Source: Monodelphis domestica (Eukaryota; Chordata; Mammalia; Didelphimorphia; Didelphidae). Taken from it: 64,000 bases of DNA. Below, in pieces: positions 32,500 to 43,379 of this stretch; positions within the stretch are counted from its first letter, which is position 1; each line of letters starts with the position of its first letter. Position numbers and translations under genes: made by a program. The notes beneath the pieces are model-generated. The model saw only the letters and a list, made by a program, of their open reading frames with translations, was not told where the DNA came from and made no database searches. The DNA is taken from positions 429,279,957-429,343,956 of the forward strand of contig NC_077228.1 in assembly GCF_027887165.1 (NCBI RefSeq). The letters run 5' to 3'.

Positions 32500-33190
32500 A
32501 TTCTTGTTCCTATCCCCTTGCATCTTTAGCATATTGCTCCCCTATCATTCCCTCTCTTTCTCTAATTGTCACTTTCTTTCTACTGGTTACTTCCTTGCTG
32601 CCTTATAAACACACCTAAGTCTCTTCCTCCTTAAAAAATAAAATCACTAGATCTTATCATTGCTGTTCCCTATTAACCTGTATCTCTCCTTCCCTTTTTA
32701 GAAAAACTCTTTGGCAAAAACCAACTTATTAATTTTCTTTTAAACTCTTTGCAATTCAGTTTCTGATCTTATCACCAAAACTACTGTTTTCTCCAAAATT
32801 GCTGGTGTTTTCTGAATTGCAAGTTGAATTAGCTTTCCTCAATCCTTGTCCTTCTTAAGGTCTTTTGCAATAACCTGCTAGTTAGTCTCTCTGCCTCAAG
32901 TCTTTCCCTACTCCAGTCTAGATTATCCATCTGTCAGATTGATCATTCTGAAATACAGATCTGATCATATCATCCACCTATTCAATAAACTTCTGTGGCT
33001 CCCTATTACTTCCAGGATCAAATATAAAATCTTCTCTCCTTGACTCTTTTCAGTTTTTCTTTATCCAGCTCTCAGTGATCTTGTCAACTCCACTGGGTTC
33101 ATTTATATCTCTGTGTAGGTGACTTTCAGATCCATTGTTTTATCTCTTCTGCATTCTAGTCCTTTGTTCCCATCTGTGCCACTCTGATGG
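32500..33190 (+). mobile_element. L2-type LINE 3' region
   Basis: Contains 'ctccagtctagattatccat', 'tgtggctccctattacttcc' and 'aggatcaaatataaaatctt', the L2 'cagtggctccctattgcct' segment. Confidence 0.6.
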
Positions 33191-33294
33191 GTTGGCTACC
33201 TTTTTGAATGCCAAAAATGTGTTTATTTACAACATTCTTTTATAAAACATTATTATGTTTATTTAAAACATTATTAATTAATCTGAGGCAAGTT

Positions 33295-33645
33295 CTCACC
33301 AGTAGATGAGAAGAAGTAATACAAGAACCCTTTAAAGGTCTTTCAGAAGAACTTAGGTATCAATTATGAGACATGGGAGATACTTACCCAGAACTGCCTA
33401 GCATGGCATGCCAGCACGAAAAAAGACTTTGTGTTTTATGAGCAAAGCAGAATTGCAGTCGCTCAAAAAATGTGAGATATGCAACTTTAGAGACATCTTC
33501 ATTCTAAATGTATATATGGGCTATTTGTGCCCAATCTGTGGCAGAGCTTTACAAGCCTATATCGGTCTAATTAGCTCCAGTCAGACATTTTCACCTTGTC
33601 ATAATAATATCATTTTGGTCTTCTTCAAGTACAAAGGACAATAAC
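33295..33645 (+). pseudogene. Old zinc-finger-tailed non-LTR retrotransposon 3' end
   Basis: A decayed plus-strand copy of the 3' coding end of an APE-type non-LTR retrotransposon. It contains a 'gagacatgggagatac' W-R-like block, then 'tatgagcaaagcagaattg' (YEQSRI), then CPICGRALQAYIGLISSS at about 33520-33575. The last is a degenerate form of a CxxC...H...H terminal finger. It ends with 'acaaaggacaataacc'. It resembles in layout the C-terminus of the element at 61570-63194 but is older and from a different subfamily. The 78-codon frame at 33408-33644 is a shard of it, not a host gene. Confidence 0.55.
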
Positions 33646-33689
33646 CAATCAACTGTCTATTTGACATTTCTAATTTTATATTATATACA

Positions 33690-34480
33690 TTTAGCAAATA
33701 TAATAGTCTCAGAAGAAATCATTATCTTTCCCTCTAAACTCATCTTTCTTCCAAATATTGTCATTATTCTCAAGGGTGTCAGCTTCTTTCTAGGCACCCA
33801 AGTTCTCAACTTTGATATCATCCTTATTTTTGGTGACCCTACCTTTACAATTATTTGCTAGATGTTATTTGTCATTACAACTTTTAAAAAATATATTATC
33901 TTTTTTCCAATCACAAAGTAACAACTTTAGTTAAGGCCCTCGTCATTTCTTACCTGGACTATTGCAGTAGTTTCCTAATTACAAATCTGTCTCTAGTATT
34001 TCCTCTCTCTAACCACCCTCTACACAGCTGCCAGAATGATTTTCCTAAAAGTTCAGGTCTGACTATGTCTTCCTCCCACCTCAGCCCCACAAATAAACTT
34101 CAGTGGCTTCTCAATAACTCTAAGATCAAATATAAATACCAAGTGTATCTGGAAATAAGTTTTTCACAACCTTTCTTCTTTCTAGTTTTTTTAACTACAT
34201 TATTCCCCTTGATGTAGTCTATGATTTAGCCAGTTGGCTAAACTGATGTTCTAAACACAATATACATCATCTCTTATCTTAGGGTCTTGTAATGACTGTT
34301 TCTCAAACCAAAAAAGGTTTTTCCATCTCACCTCTGCTGCTAAGAATTTCTGGCTTCCTTCAAGATTAGTCTCAGATACCACTGAAATGGCTGGTAATTT
34401 ATCCTTTCCTTCTCATCCTGTGTTACTTGTTCATATATCTCTATATAAATCTCCTATAGAGGATCTAGCCAGCACAACAC
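33690..34480 (+). mobile_element. L2-type LINE 3' region
   Basis: 'tttcttacctggactattgc', 'ctgccagaatgattttccta' and 'cttcagtggcttctcaataa' follow in L2 order. Confidence 0.6.
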
Positions 34481-34509
34481 CTTGTTTTTTGTTGTTTTTA
34501 AATGCTTAC

Positions 34510-34889
34510 CAAACTGTAAAGATTAAAATTTAGGGGAGATGGGGAGACTGAGGCAGGTAGAAATTAGTTTCTCTCTGCAAGGAGTATTATATTTTTTAGA
34601 GGTTTATTAAAGGTTAAAGATTAAAGAATATACAAGTAAGAAACATGTGCCTAGGCCAGAGGCCTAGACAAAATAACCTCACATCACGCAAGAGACGTGC
34701 CTGCTCCAAAACAGAAGTCCAAAAAAAAGCCAAGAGTAACACAGGCAGGAGAGCAGTAAGGACTAGGCAAATTGGGTTAAGTGACATGCCCAGGGTTACA
34801 CAGTTTGGAAATATCTGAATTTAGATTTGAACCCAGAACCTCCTGTCTCTTGGCCTGGCTTTCTATCCACTAACCTACCGAACTGCCCC
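34510..34889 (-). mobile_element. LTR-like piece plus CORE-SINE remnant
   Basis: About 34510-34735 has a TTTATT (minus AATAAA) and the inverted repeat ctaggcc...ggcctag, an LTR-like look with unfixed ends. About 34740-34889 is a minus-strand CORE-SINE ('atgcccagggttacacag', 'ccgaactgcccc'). Confidence 0.45.
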
Positions 34890-35246
34890 TCTGGGATCCT
34901 TTGTGAAATCAAATAATATATATGGTGGGTGGATGTTCTCTAAACATCTCAGTTTGGCTGTAAAGATTAGTTTCTGGTAGAAAATTTTACAGGGAAAGCC
35001 TTCCTTTTCCATTCTCTTATTTTCATGAAGGATGCCCTATATGTATGCTTAAACTCATAAAGACTGTCTCATAAAGACATTTCTAGAGCTGAGGAAGTTA
35101 TGCATGTTCATCAGAAGTTACTATATTTTCTCAGTCACCCATTTTGGTAATAATGTCTATGATCTTTTCTATTCTTTTGGAATTTTCCTCACTTTGAGAT
35201 AGCTTTGTTTTTAATGAATAGCTTGAGTCCTGTACTTGTATCCATT

Positions 35247-35375
35247 ATATATATATATATATATACACACATATATATATATATTTATTTATTTATATAT
35301 ATATTTATTTATATATATATTTATTTATTTATATATATATATTTATATATATATATATATATATACATATATTAT
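35247..35375. repeat. AT-rich microsatellite (TA/ATTT mix)
   Basis: About 130 bp of alternating TA with interspersed ATTT units. Peptides rich in I/Y from this tract are artefacts. Confidence 0.95.
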
Positions 35376-37759
35376 TTATGTGTATTCTGTCCTGCCCACA
35401 GTCTCTGAAATCCCCATGGGGGACCTCAGGACCCCAAAGGATCAAGCATCTTAAGGAGCCTTGAAGAGACCTTCAGATCTCCTGCTCTATCCCCCACTGT
35501 CAGGTCCCTTCTGCCTATCTTCAGTGATAGAAGGAATTTTCACTCCAGAAGTTCCTTACACCATTGAAATTCTGGGTTTAGTTAAAAAGAAGTATGCTCT
35601 AGACATCATTTGAAAATTTCTCTAAGTTATTTTGCACAGGATGCTCTGAGTCTTTCTTGTCTCACACCTGATAAGATTATAAAATGGTATCACAAAATTG
35701 ACTATGTCTTGTTCAGCAAAAAAATTTTGGCACTAAAGTTGAATTTAAAAAAAGAATAGTTTAGTATCATTCACCATTTTGTTTTCTGCTTTATTATTTA
35801 TTTTATTTAGCTGTCTGCCTTTTGTCTTGGCTCTATTGAGCTATGATTAATATTATAATTTCCCAACCACCGCAATAGTTTCTTCTTACTCTAAACGTTT
35901 ACAGTCCATATTCCTTCTTTGGAATATCATATATTATTATCTTTAACATTAGTTATCTTTTGGTAGTGTATGCTTTTTCTCACCAACTAGATTGTAAACC
36001 CCTGGAGAGAAAAGGTTTTCATATTATCTAACAGAATGCTATTCACAAAAAGGAAGCTATGAGGTTTTTTTTTTCAATCTATGATGATGTTGGCTGCTAT
36101 ATTTCAGCAACAGTTTTACTATGGCAGGGCTTGCTAATCTACTCCATCTAGGTCAGCTTTGAAGAGGGTTATCAGGTTCCTGAGAGAGGCCTTGAGAGCC
36201 TCTCCAGCTTCCCTTTCCCTACCCCTTCCCTCCTCCCCAAGTGTAAGAACATCGGGTAGCTGCAGATAGGGGTGGAGGGAACATATTGAATTCACTGAAT
36301 TCTCCAACTGACAGCTTTATTCAGTCAATGAATATTTATTGAATGATTACAACTAAAAAGTTCTAAGGCACCAAATGGTTCCTGGTGTCAGAGCTCATTC
36401 TTTAGCAGAGCACATTTATTTAATACCTTTGTGACAGATATTTTTTTCATGTGTGGTCACAGAATCCTCAAGATAGTTTGCAAGCAGGTATTGTTTCCCC
36501 TGTGTGGCAGATTGGGAAATAAATTTCCAGTCACGTTTCTGGGACGGTGAAAGAGAGCCAGAAAACTTGAGGCTGGTGCAGTGGCAGCACAATGACTTGC
36601 CAAATGCTTGTTTGCAGCATATACTTCATTCAAAATTGTTCATTGATGAGGTTCTGAAAGACCACCCTGTGGCAACTAATTTCAAAGATGGTTAATAAGA
36701 GCTTTGGATGGCAACAGGATGCCTAGGGCAGAGTTCCCTTTTGGGCTCTGAGCTTAACTACAATAAAGCTGATCACAACAGAGCTAGAGCCAAGACCAAT
36801 TGCATAATTTGTGATTCTTAATTTGCTGAAACTGCATGCTTGTCTGGAAGTGTAACACACACATCATAGGATAATGTGGAGTATTTGTCCTTTTGAAGAT
36901 AGTCGATTCATTTTTATTGGCAAACTGTAGCATCTGAGCTGGCTAGCATAATTACACCATATCTGCTTCCAATTCTCTCTCCTCCCCTCAAACTGCAACA
37001 AGTTTAGGGATGTAGGGTGGGGTAGATTAAATAAACTGGGCAATTATACAAAATCAGAGGGCAAAAAGTAATTTTTATACACCCCTTTTGTTGTTAGTGT
37101 TGCCACATTTCTAGGTATAAAGGAAAGAATGGAGCATTTACTGTCAGAGGTTCAAATTCTCAATTTTGTTATTTACCAGGTAGTATGTGATCATTTGGCC
37201 AAGTCTGTATTATAGATCCAGAGTTAAGAGTTCTCAAAAAGCATCTAGTTTAACTTCATTTTACAGATGAGGAAACTGAGGCCCAGGGTGTTTACATGAT
37301 TGCCCAAGATCACAAGTGATCAAGGGTTGGACTAGATGAATCACACCACCAAAAATGAGTTCAAATATGGTATAAAGTCTTCAACTCTTAGCAAAACAAA
37401 AAGGTAAATAAAGCATTTGTTCTGTGCCCCTTTCCAAGTCCATCATACATTCTGCAATCCTTGTTTTGTTTTTAACATGGTCATTAATGCACCATTTCAT
37501 ATAAACCTGATCACATTTTCTGCTATGGTTCATATTCAAAAGGAAGTTTAAGAGAGGTCAAACGACAGGTGACTTTAAAAACAAGTGAATAACCAGAGTT
37601 CACTCTGCCTCCTCTCCTGTATAAGTGATGGTGGTGTGTCTGTAACAAAGACAAGGAGGATGTATTGCATCCAGAAGTGCCCGGTGCCTTCTGTCTCTAG
37701 GTTATCGTTTCTACTAAAGGGCCATGTCACTTTAAACTAAAAAAAGTAAGAGGTGCGCA
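35376..37759. other. PCMT1 upstream flank
   Basis: Largely unique sequence, with L2/MIR ends near 36310-36345 and MIR at about 37205-37320 ('gaggaaactgaggcccagg'). About 36490-37000 shows no repeat character. The 63-codon frame at 36504-36695 has no recognised homologue and is not called. Confidence 0.4.
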
Positions 37760-38190
37760 ATGAGGCTTGAGGGAGACTTTAAGGGCTGCCCTACGCGTGT
37801 CTTTCTCTGGTTTGCCACCTTGCAATTTGGAACCTGGACTGGAATCCTACAACACCACCACTCGCAATCCCCAACTTCCGGCGGGCGCCGAAATTAGTCT
37901 CCTTTCTACCAAGGGCGCCCCTGAGGAACCCCCACAAGCTCGAGGCCAGCCGCCGACTAGGGGTATGCACAAGTAGAAGCAGCTCCAGAGATGCCCAAGG
38001 AACTGCTACCCTACGACCTCACCCTCAGAGGCCGGCTGCCTGTTTAGATTAAAATCCCCAGGAAGCGGAACATGGCTGTCCCTTTCCTGTCTAGTCTTCG
38101 GCCTCTGGAATTGGCAGCAGGGGGAGGGCTCAGACCAAAAGGTTTGGATATCACTGTGTTGGGGGTGGGAGAGAAGATAGCGCTGAGGCC

Positions 38191-38201
38191 GCTGACTCAG
38201 C
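38191..38201 (+). promoter_or_regulatory. AP-1/MARE-type core
   Basis: gctgactcagc is a palindrome around its central base and contains the TGACTCA AP-1 core with GC flanks, as in MAF/NRF2-type elements. About 105 bp upstream of the PCMT1 long-form ATG. Function is inference. Confidence 0.4.
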
Positions 38202-38285
38202 CAGGTTTTATTTATTTATTTATTTTATCTCGCTGCAGGGACAGCCTCTTTCAGCCCCACCCGAGCGGCGCTGCCCCGTCACAGA

Positions 38286-38295
38286 GCGCATGCGC
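38286..38295 (+). promoter_or_regulatory. NRF1-type palindrome
   Basis: gcgcatgcgc is a perfect match to the NRF1 core and lies about 10 bp upstream of the long-form PCMT1 start codon. Typical of housekeeping CpG-island promoters. Confidence 0.6.
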
Positions 38296-38305
38296 GCAGT
38301 GGGGG

Positions 38306-38558
38306 ATGTCGGGAGCGCGCAGCGGCCCTAGGGGTAGTAGCAGGAGCAGCAGCGGCGGCAGCAGCAGCAGCGGCGGCCGCGCCGGGGACGCGGACGTAGA
38401 CGGGGCGGTGTCGGTGGGGGAGGTGGTCGAGTTCCTCGCGAAGCTGCTGGGCATCGCCGCCGCGCTGAAGCTGATTTTCTACTTGTTCCAGGCGTGCCTC
38501 GCGATGGCCTGGAAGTCCGGCGGGGCCAATCACTCGGAGCTCATCCAAAATCTCCGCA
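38306..38558 (+). CDS. PCMT1: PCMT1 first coding exon (partial gene)
   Basis: PCMT1 is the cytosolic AdoMet-dependent protein-L-isoaspartate (D-aspartate) O-methyltransferase that starts repair of aged aspartyl and asparaginyl residues. This exon gives 84 codons plus one base. A long-form N-terminus starts MSGARSGPRG, with a Ser/Gly-rich run and a hydrophobic segment FLAKLLGIAAALKLIFYLF. The canonical cytosolic start follows at 38504, MAWKSGGANHSELIQNLR. The donor GTGAGT at 38559 splits the next codon (phase 1). The canonical ATG has G at -3 and +4. A human long isoform with a similar head is known to me from memory. Only the N-terminus is here: the methyltransferase motifs lie on later exons outside the window. 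Confidence 0.93.
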
Positions 38559-40020
38559 GTGAGTGCCACCGCTGCCTCCCCTTTTCCTCGTCGTGGGCTG
38601 GGAGCTTGGGGAGGGGGCAGTCGGGAGAGGGACGTGTCACTGCCTTGCCGGTCCCGGGGACAGCAGCCGCCCTCACCCGGCGGTGTGGTTGGGGAAGGCG
38701 GCCGTGGCGGGTAGGACAGTTGGTGGCGCTCTCCGCGCCGGGCCACACGCACTTGTAATTCCCTCCCGAGAGACCTGTCACCTGGGGGCGATCAGCGGGC
38801 GCCAAGAACGGGCTCCGGGCGAGCTTGGGGATCGGGGGCGGCTAGTGCAGCGCGGGCAGGCGGTACTCCTCTGCTTCGGTCCGGGCGGGGCGCGGAGGTG
38901 CGGGCACAGGTGGCGGGGCTGTCATTCAGGGTCGGCGTTCGACATTCTTCTTAACTCTGGCTCCAGAGGGGCGTGCCTGGGTGCAGGGACACGCTGAGTC
39001 CGGATCCAGAGGAGGGGGAGGTGCTAGTGGCTGGGGGCATATGGCCTTAGTCCTCGGGACTTCCAGGCGGCACATTTTTCAAGCCTTTACCACCCCCCTC
39101 TTCACCACTCCCCCTCCATTTCCCCGGGTCCTCGACTTCCCGCTGGGAGATGCTTCTGCCTGCCGAGCCTCAAGGCTGAAACAGATGGGGGGCAAGGAGG
39201 GGAGGTGCGATAGAGGGAGCAGCGAGAAAATACTCTAGTTTCTGCCCCCACCGGAGAGCTCGCGGATGGGATGGGGGAAAAGATTCGATTTGGAGAAATG
39301 CTTCCTAAGCCCCACAGCCAAGTCTTGCCAGGAGCTTGTTAATTGAAAGGCCCACAAATGAAAAGCTTGCAAAGGATCCCGAGGCAACCCGAGACCACTT
39401 GGGTGGTGCTCCTTGTGCCATAATCTTGATTCTTGCTGCTTTCCCCTGCCCCTTGTTAAGTGCGAATTTTCTTTCAGGATTCGTGGTTTCTTTAAACGGA
39501 AAAAAAAAAAGTCCCTCACAGTCTATATCTTGAAGGCCAAAAGGACTATTTAATCTGTAACGTAGGTCACTTCACATTGATCTGTCTCCGCTTACTTGTC
39601 TATCAGAGCTCAACATCCATTTAATCACCTTATGCCTTATAAAGTATCTTTGAACTTTTTTCGTGTTTTTGCTTTGATTCTTAATTTGTTTGTGAGCTCT
39701 TGGGAGAAAGGGGATTGCTTTATATATCCTTTCTCTCCCATTGCCTCAGGACAAGTACTTTGCACACATAAAATGATGCTCAATAAAAGTTTGCTAACTG
39801 AAATATCAAGAAAGCTCTCCCCTCACCTCCCCGCCCCCAGCTCTTGAAGACTGGCCCACTAGAAACAGGGAAAGCTCTGGATCACTCAAAGAAGACCCTG
39901 ATTAAAGTTCGGGTTTCATTGCGTAGTTGCAAGTGTGACCTTGGTGCAAGTCACTTAATCTGTAACCTTAGCCTCAGTTTCTTTATCTGTAAATGAAGAT
40001 AACAGGATTAATAATAATTT
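38559..40020 (+). other. PCMT1 intron 1, first part
   Basis: The GC-rich start of intron 1 fades after about 39250. A plus MIR lies at about 39905-40015 ('cctcagtttctttatctg'). Intron 1 continues to the end of the window, and no sequence resembling the next PCMT1 exon was found on reading through. Confidence 0.7.
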
Positions 40021-41669
40021 TGCTGCCCAAATCACTAGGTCATTTTAAGGAAAGCATGTTGCAAGATGGACAGTATTTTAGATGTGTAAACTATTACAAT
40101 AATCTTGTGAGGTAGGTAATATCAAATGAGATTAATTTATGTGGAAGTACTTTGTCAGGAGCAAAGTGTTCTGTCAGCTATTAATAGTAATAGAAATTAA
40201 TGCAAATAGATTTTTTTGGAATTCTTTTAAAGTAATTGATTGGATATATACTAGGTTCTGGTGGCTTCTTTGCTTGCAAAGGTGCTCAGATTTCTAATTT
40301 TTCATGCCTCTGTGGTATTTATGAAGGATAATTTAAGTGCTTGCTTATGTAGAAGCATGTATTTTTAAAATGTAAAAGAATTGTAATTAAGTAATAGTGT
40401 TATACTGGTAGGCTATCTCGGTGGATACTTGGCTGTGGCAGAAATTTGTAATCAATCAGGCATTATTTCAGTCTCTTCTTTTAGGCCAAATTCAGGGCTA
40501 GCCAAGACTAGATCTTCTTTCCAGTTGTTTTATAATTACCTCCATGTATCTCCTATTACAGTTCTTAACTTTTTGAAAATGCTTTTCTATTTAGTGATTA
40601 GGTAATTTTTAACACGGAGAATGTTGATCTAATGTATGTTATACTTCATTTTAAAATAAGTAATATACTTCTTTAGGAAGAAATTAGGGAAGATAAATTG
40701 TTTTATCATCTTTTGTAATACTTATGCAACTTTGTTTTAACCTCTTATTAGTGTAATATTTTAACTCACAAGGTCTATTTTTGAGAGATTGGAATGTGAT
40801 TTGGGGTTGAAAAAAAGACCTGTTAGGAAAAAAAGCTAAATTAGAACTTTATTGATTAAAAAAACTAAGGCTTTGTTGTGGAGACCATTATAAACTTGTA
40901 TTGAGAAATAACTTAAATGTTTTTATTTTGCTTTGTTGCAATATAAACATAAATATAATTTGTATATATAGTTATAGCTGCACAAGTTATATCTTTTTTG
41001 TTCATTTTAATATTTGGTGTAAGTATATATAACCAGATTGAAGACCGTTGACTGTGATAATAGGGGTCTAGCAATTTTAAAAATATGTAAATAGAATGGT
41101 AGTTAAGTGAGCATTCTTTTATGCAACTGCATTACAGGTAGGGTTAATTTAAGTCTGCAAACATATATTAAGCACCAACTATGTACAAGGACTTTTCATA
41201 TCAGTATTACAGCTTTAGTTACTAGGTAATCATGCCATTGATTCTATTCAACCAACTTGACATTTTACAATTAGTTTCTTGGGAAAGTCTACATAGAAAG
41301 GCAGACCACAGTAATAAGAAAATAGCATGCACAGATCATGTGCTTATGGAACATTTTTTTTTCAAGCAAAGTGAAACCTTTTTAGTTTAGCAACCTAAGC
41401 TATTAGATGTGATGGAATAAACACTGGACTGGGAACCAGAAAACTAGTTGCTAGCAGTGACTTTTCCATTTAACAAGGTATGTTATATTATTATTTTAGG
41501 GCTTCAGTTTTCTCACTTATAAAAACAGGGGAGATTTAAACCAGATGATATCTGAGTTTGTTTTTTCCCCCAGTTCTAATAAAGCCTGGGATTCTTTAAT
41601 AAGATAGCCTCTTAAAGCATTGCCTTTCAAAGGAAGAGATTTAAGGGAAATTGATTGAAATATTTGTTC
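40021..41669. other. PCMT1 intron 1, little identifiable
   Basis: Mainly unique AT-rich DNA, with a MIR-like remnant at about 41405-41600 ('gcttcagttttctcact'). No gene. Confidence 0.4.
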
Positions 41670-41920
41670 AGTCATTCAGTCCTGTTTGACTCTTCATGAC
41701 CCCTCTAGATTGATAGCATACTGTTGCCAGGGGTTTTTTTGATAAAGTTATTAGAGTGGTTTGCCATTTGCTTCTCCAGGGGATTACAGAAAATAGAGGT
41801 TAAATGACTTTCCTTGAGTCACAGCTTGTAAGGAGGCAGAATTTTTGAGCAGGATTTGAATTCAAGTCTTCTTGACTCCAGGTCCAGTGCTCTCTCCACT
41901 GAACCCACCTAGGTGGTTGA
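41670..41920 (-). mobile_element. MAR-type SINE, minus
   Basis: 'cctgtttgactcttcatgac' and 'gtggtttgccatttgcttct' are the reverse of the MAR 3' half. Ends with 'ccactgaacccacctagg'. Confidence 0.7.
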
Positions 41921-42929
41921 AATATTAAATTAGGCTAAATGCTAATACTTAACATAAAAATGTCCATTATTACTTTGATTAAATATCAGTTTACTGGCCT
42001 TTAGCTGCTAGAACAGTTAGGCAGTGAACGTTTATTAAGCACCTTTTATGTGCCAGACATTCTGCTAATCACTTAGATTACAATAAAGAGGCAAAAGACT
42101 AAAGTAAGTCTGTAGTCAGAAAGGAAGAAGAACAATGTTCCTGGCCTGAGGTATAGCCAGAGAAAATGTCCTGAGTAGAGAGAAGGAATAACTTGTTAAT
42201 GGCGCAACAAGGAGGCCAGTGTCTCTCAGGATTGAAGAGTATGTGATATGGGGGGGAGTAAGATAAGTAGGAAGACTTGAAAGGCAGGAAAGGGTTAAGG
42301 CTTAAACATGAATTTTTTTTGATCCAGAAGGTAATAAGGAACCATTGGAGTTTATTGAGTAGGATGGTTGACACGGTTGATCCTGTTTTAGGAAAATTAC
42401 TTTGGTGGCTGAATGGAGGTGAGGTTGAAAGAGGGAGGGAAGTGAGGAAGATAAACCCACCAGTAGTCCCAAGTGTGAGTTGATAAGGAATCTGTACCAG
42501 TATGGTATCAGAGGAGAAAAAAGGGACATATTTGAAGATGTTGCAAAAGTGAGAGCAGTGGGCCTGGGCAAAAGATTGGATGGAGGTGGTAGTGAGAGAT
42601 AATAAGGAATGGAGAATGACACTTAGGTTATGAGTCTTGGTCATCAATGGAGGAAAGTAGCATTTAGGCTCACCATTTCATTACTTTTATGTGCTCAAGT
42701 GCTAATAACTAATGAGATAGTTTAATAAATTGACGCTTTATCTAGTAGCCAGAAAAATGCCTTCCCATTTAATTTCTAATGAAACTTTAGAGGCATTCAC
42801 CTGTAAATCAGATTTCACAGTGTTTTAATATTTAATTTAGATACATTTTTGGCAATTTAATATGAATTCCTAGTTGCCAAATTGTGGCTAATTTTTAGCT
42901 TTCATTAAAAAGAAAAGTAAATCCTTGTT
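41921..42929. other. PCMT1 intron 1, unassigned
   Basis: Includes an L2/MIR-like tag 'cgtttattaagcacctttta' near 42030. The frames at about 42099-42647 are weak and have no recognised product. Confidence 0.35.
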
Positions 42930-43097
42930 CATCTTGTATTGGTTCCAAGGCAGAAGAGTGGTAAGGGCAAGGCAATGGAAGTTAAGTAATTTGTCCAGAG
43001 TCATATAGCTAGGGAGTGTCGGAGGTCTGATTGGAACCCAGGACCTCACATCCCTAGGTCTGACTCTTAATCTCCTGAACCACCTGGCTGCTCCCCA
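42930..43097 (-). mobile_element. CORE-SINE, minus
   Basis: 'ttccaaggcagaagagtgg', CORE 'tgtccagagtcatatagct', and terminal 'gaaccacctggctgctcccc'. The A-tail end is lost. Confidence 0.75.
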
Positions 43098-43139
43098 TTT
43101 TAGGCTTCATTAATTAAAATAAGATCCCTATTCTTCTCA

Positions 43140-43340
43140 GTGCTGGGTTTATTTTCAACAATATGGCTTAGTGAATAGGAGTACTGGAGTTGGAGTTAAA
43201 AAAGCCTTGGTTTAAATTCCACCTCTAGTTGAATGATATGTCAAGTCCCTCTCTATTTCTTCATATGGAAAATGGAGCTAATAGCTATAAACTTGCTTCA
43301 TAGGTGTATAATAAAGCTCAAGAAATCATATGTAAAATCC
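43140..43340 (+). mobile_element. Old MIR-like SINE
   Basis: 'atggcttagtgaatagga', 'ggtttaaattccacctct' and 'tcttcatatggaaaatgg' are in MIR order. Confidence 0.45.
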
Positions 43341-43379
43341 TTGGTAAATCTTAAAGTGTTATAAAATGGCAGTAGCACT

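Larger units (their letters stand above)
37760..39250 (+). promoter_or_regulatory. PCMT1 CpG island
   Basis: GC-rich with many CpGs against an AT-rich background, centred on the first coding exon. No TATA box. Contains an NRF1-type palindrome and an AP-1/MARE-type core (listed separately). Long frames here on the minus strand are composition artefacts. Confidence 0.85.

Noticed and set aside
35205-35454. I/Y-rich small frames
   Set aside because: Encoded by the TA/ATTT microsatellite.
36504-36695. 63-codon frame MADWEINFQSRFW...
   Set aside because: No recognised homologue, no splice or promoter context, and the length is expected by chance.
38279-38805. Minus-strand frames over the PCMT1 exon
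   Set aside because: High GC gives long open frames by chance, and the plus frame matches PCMT1 and has the splice donor.
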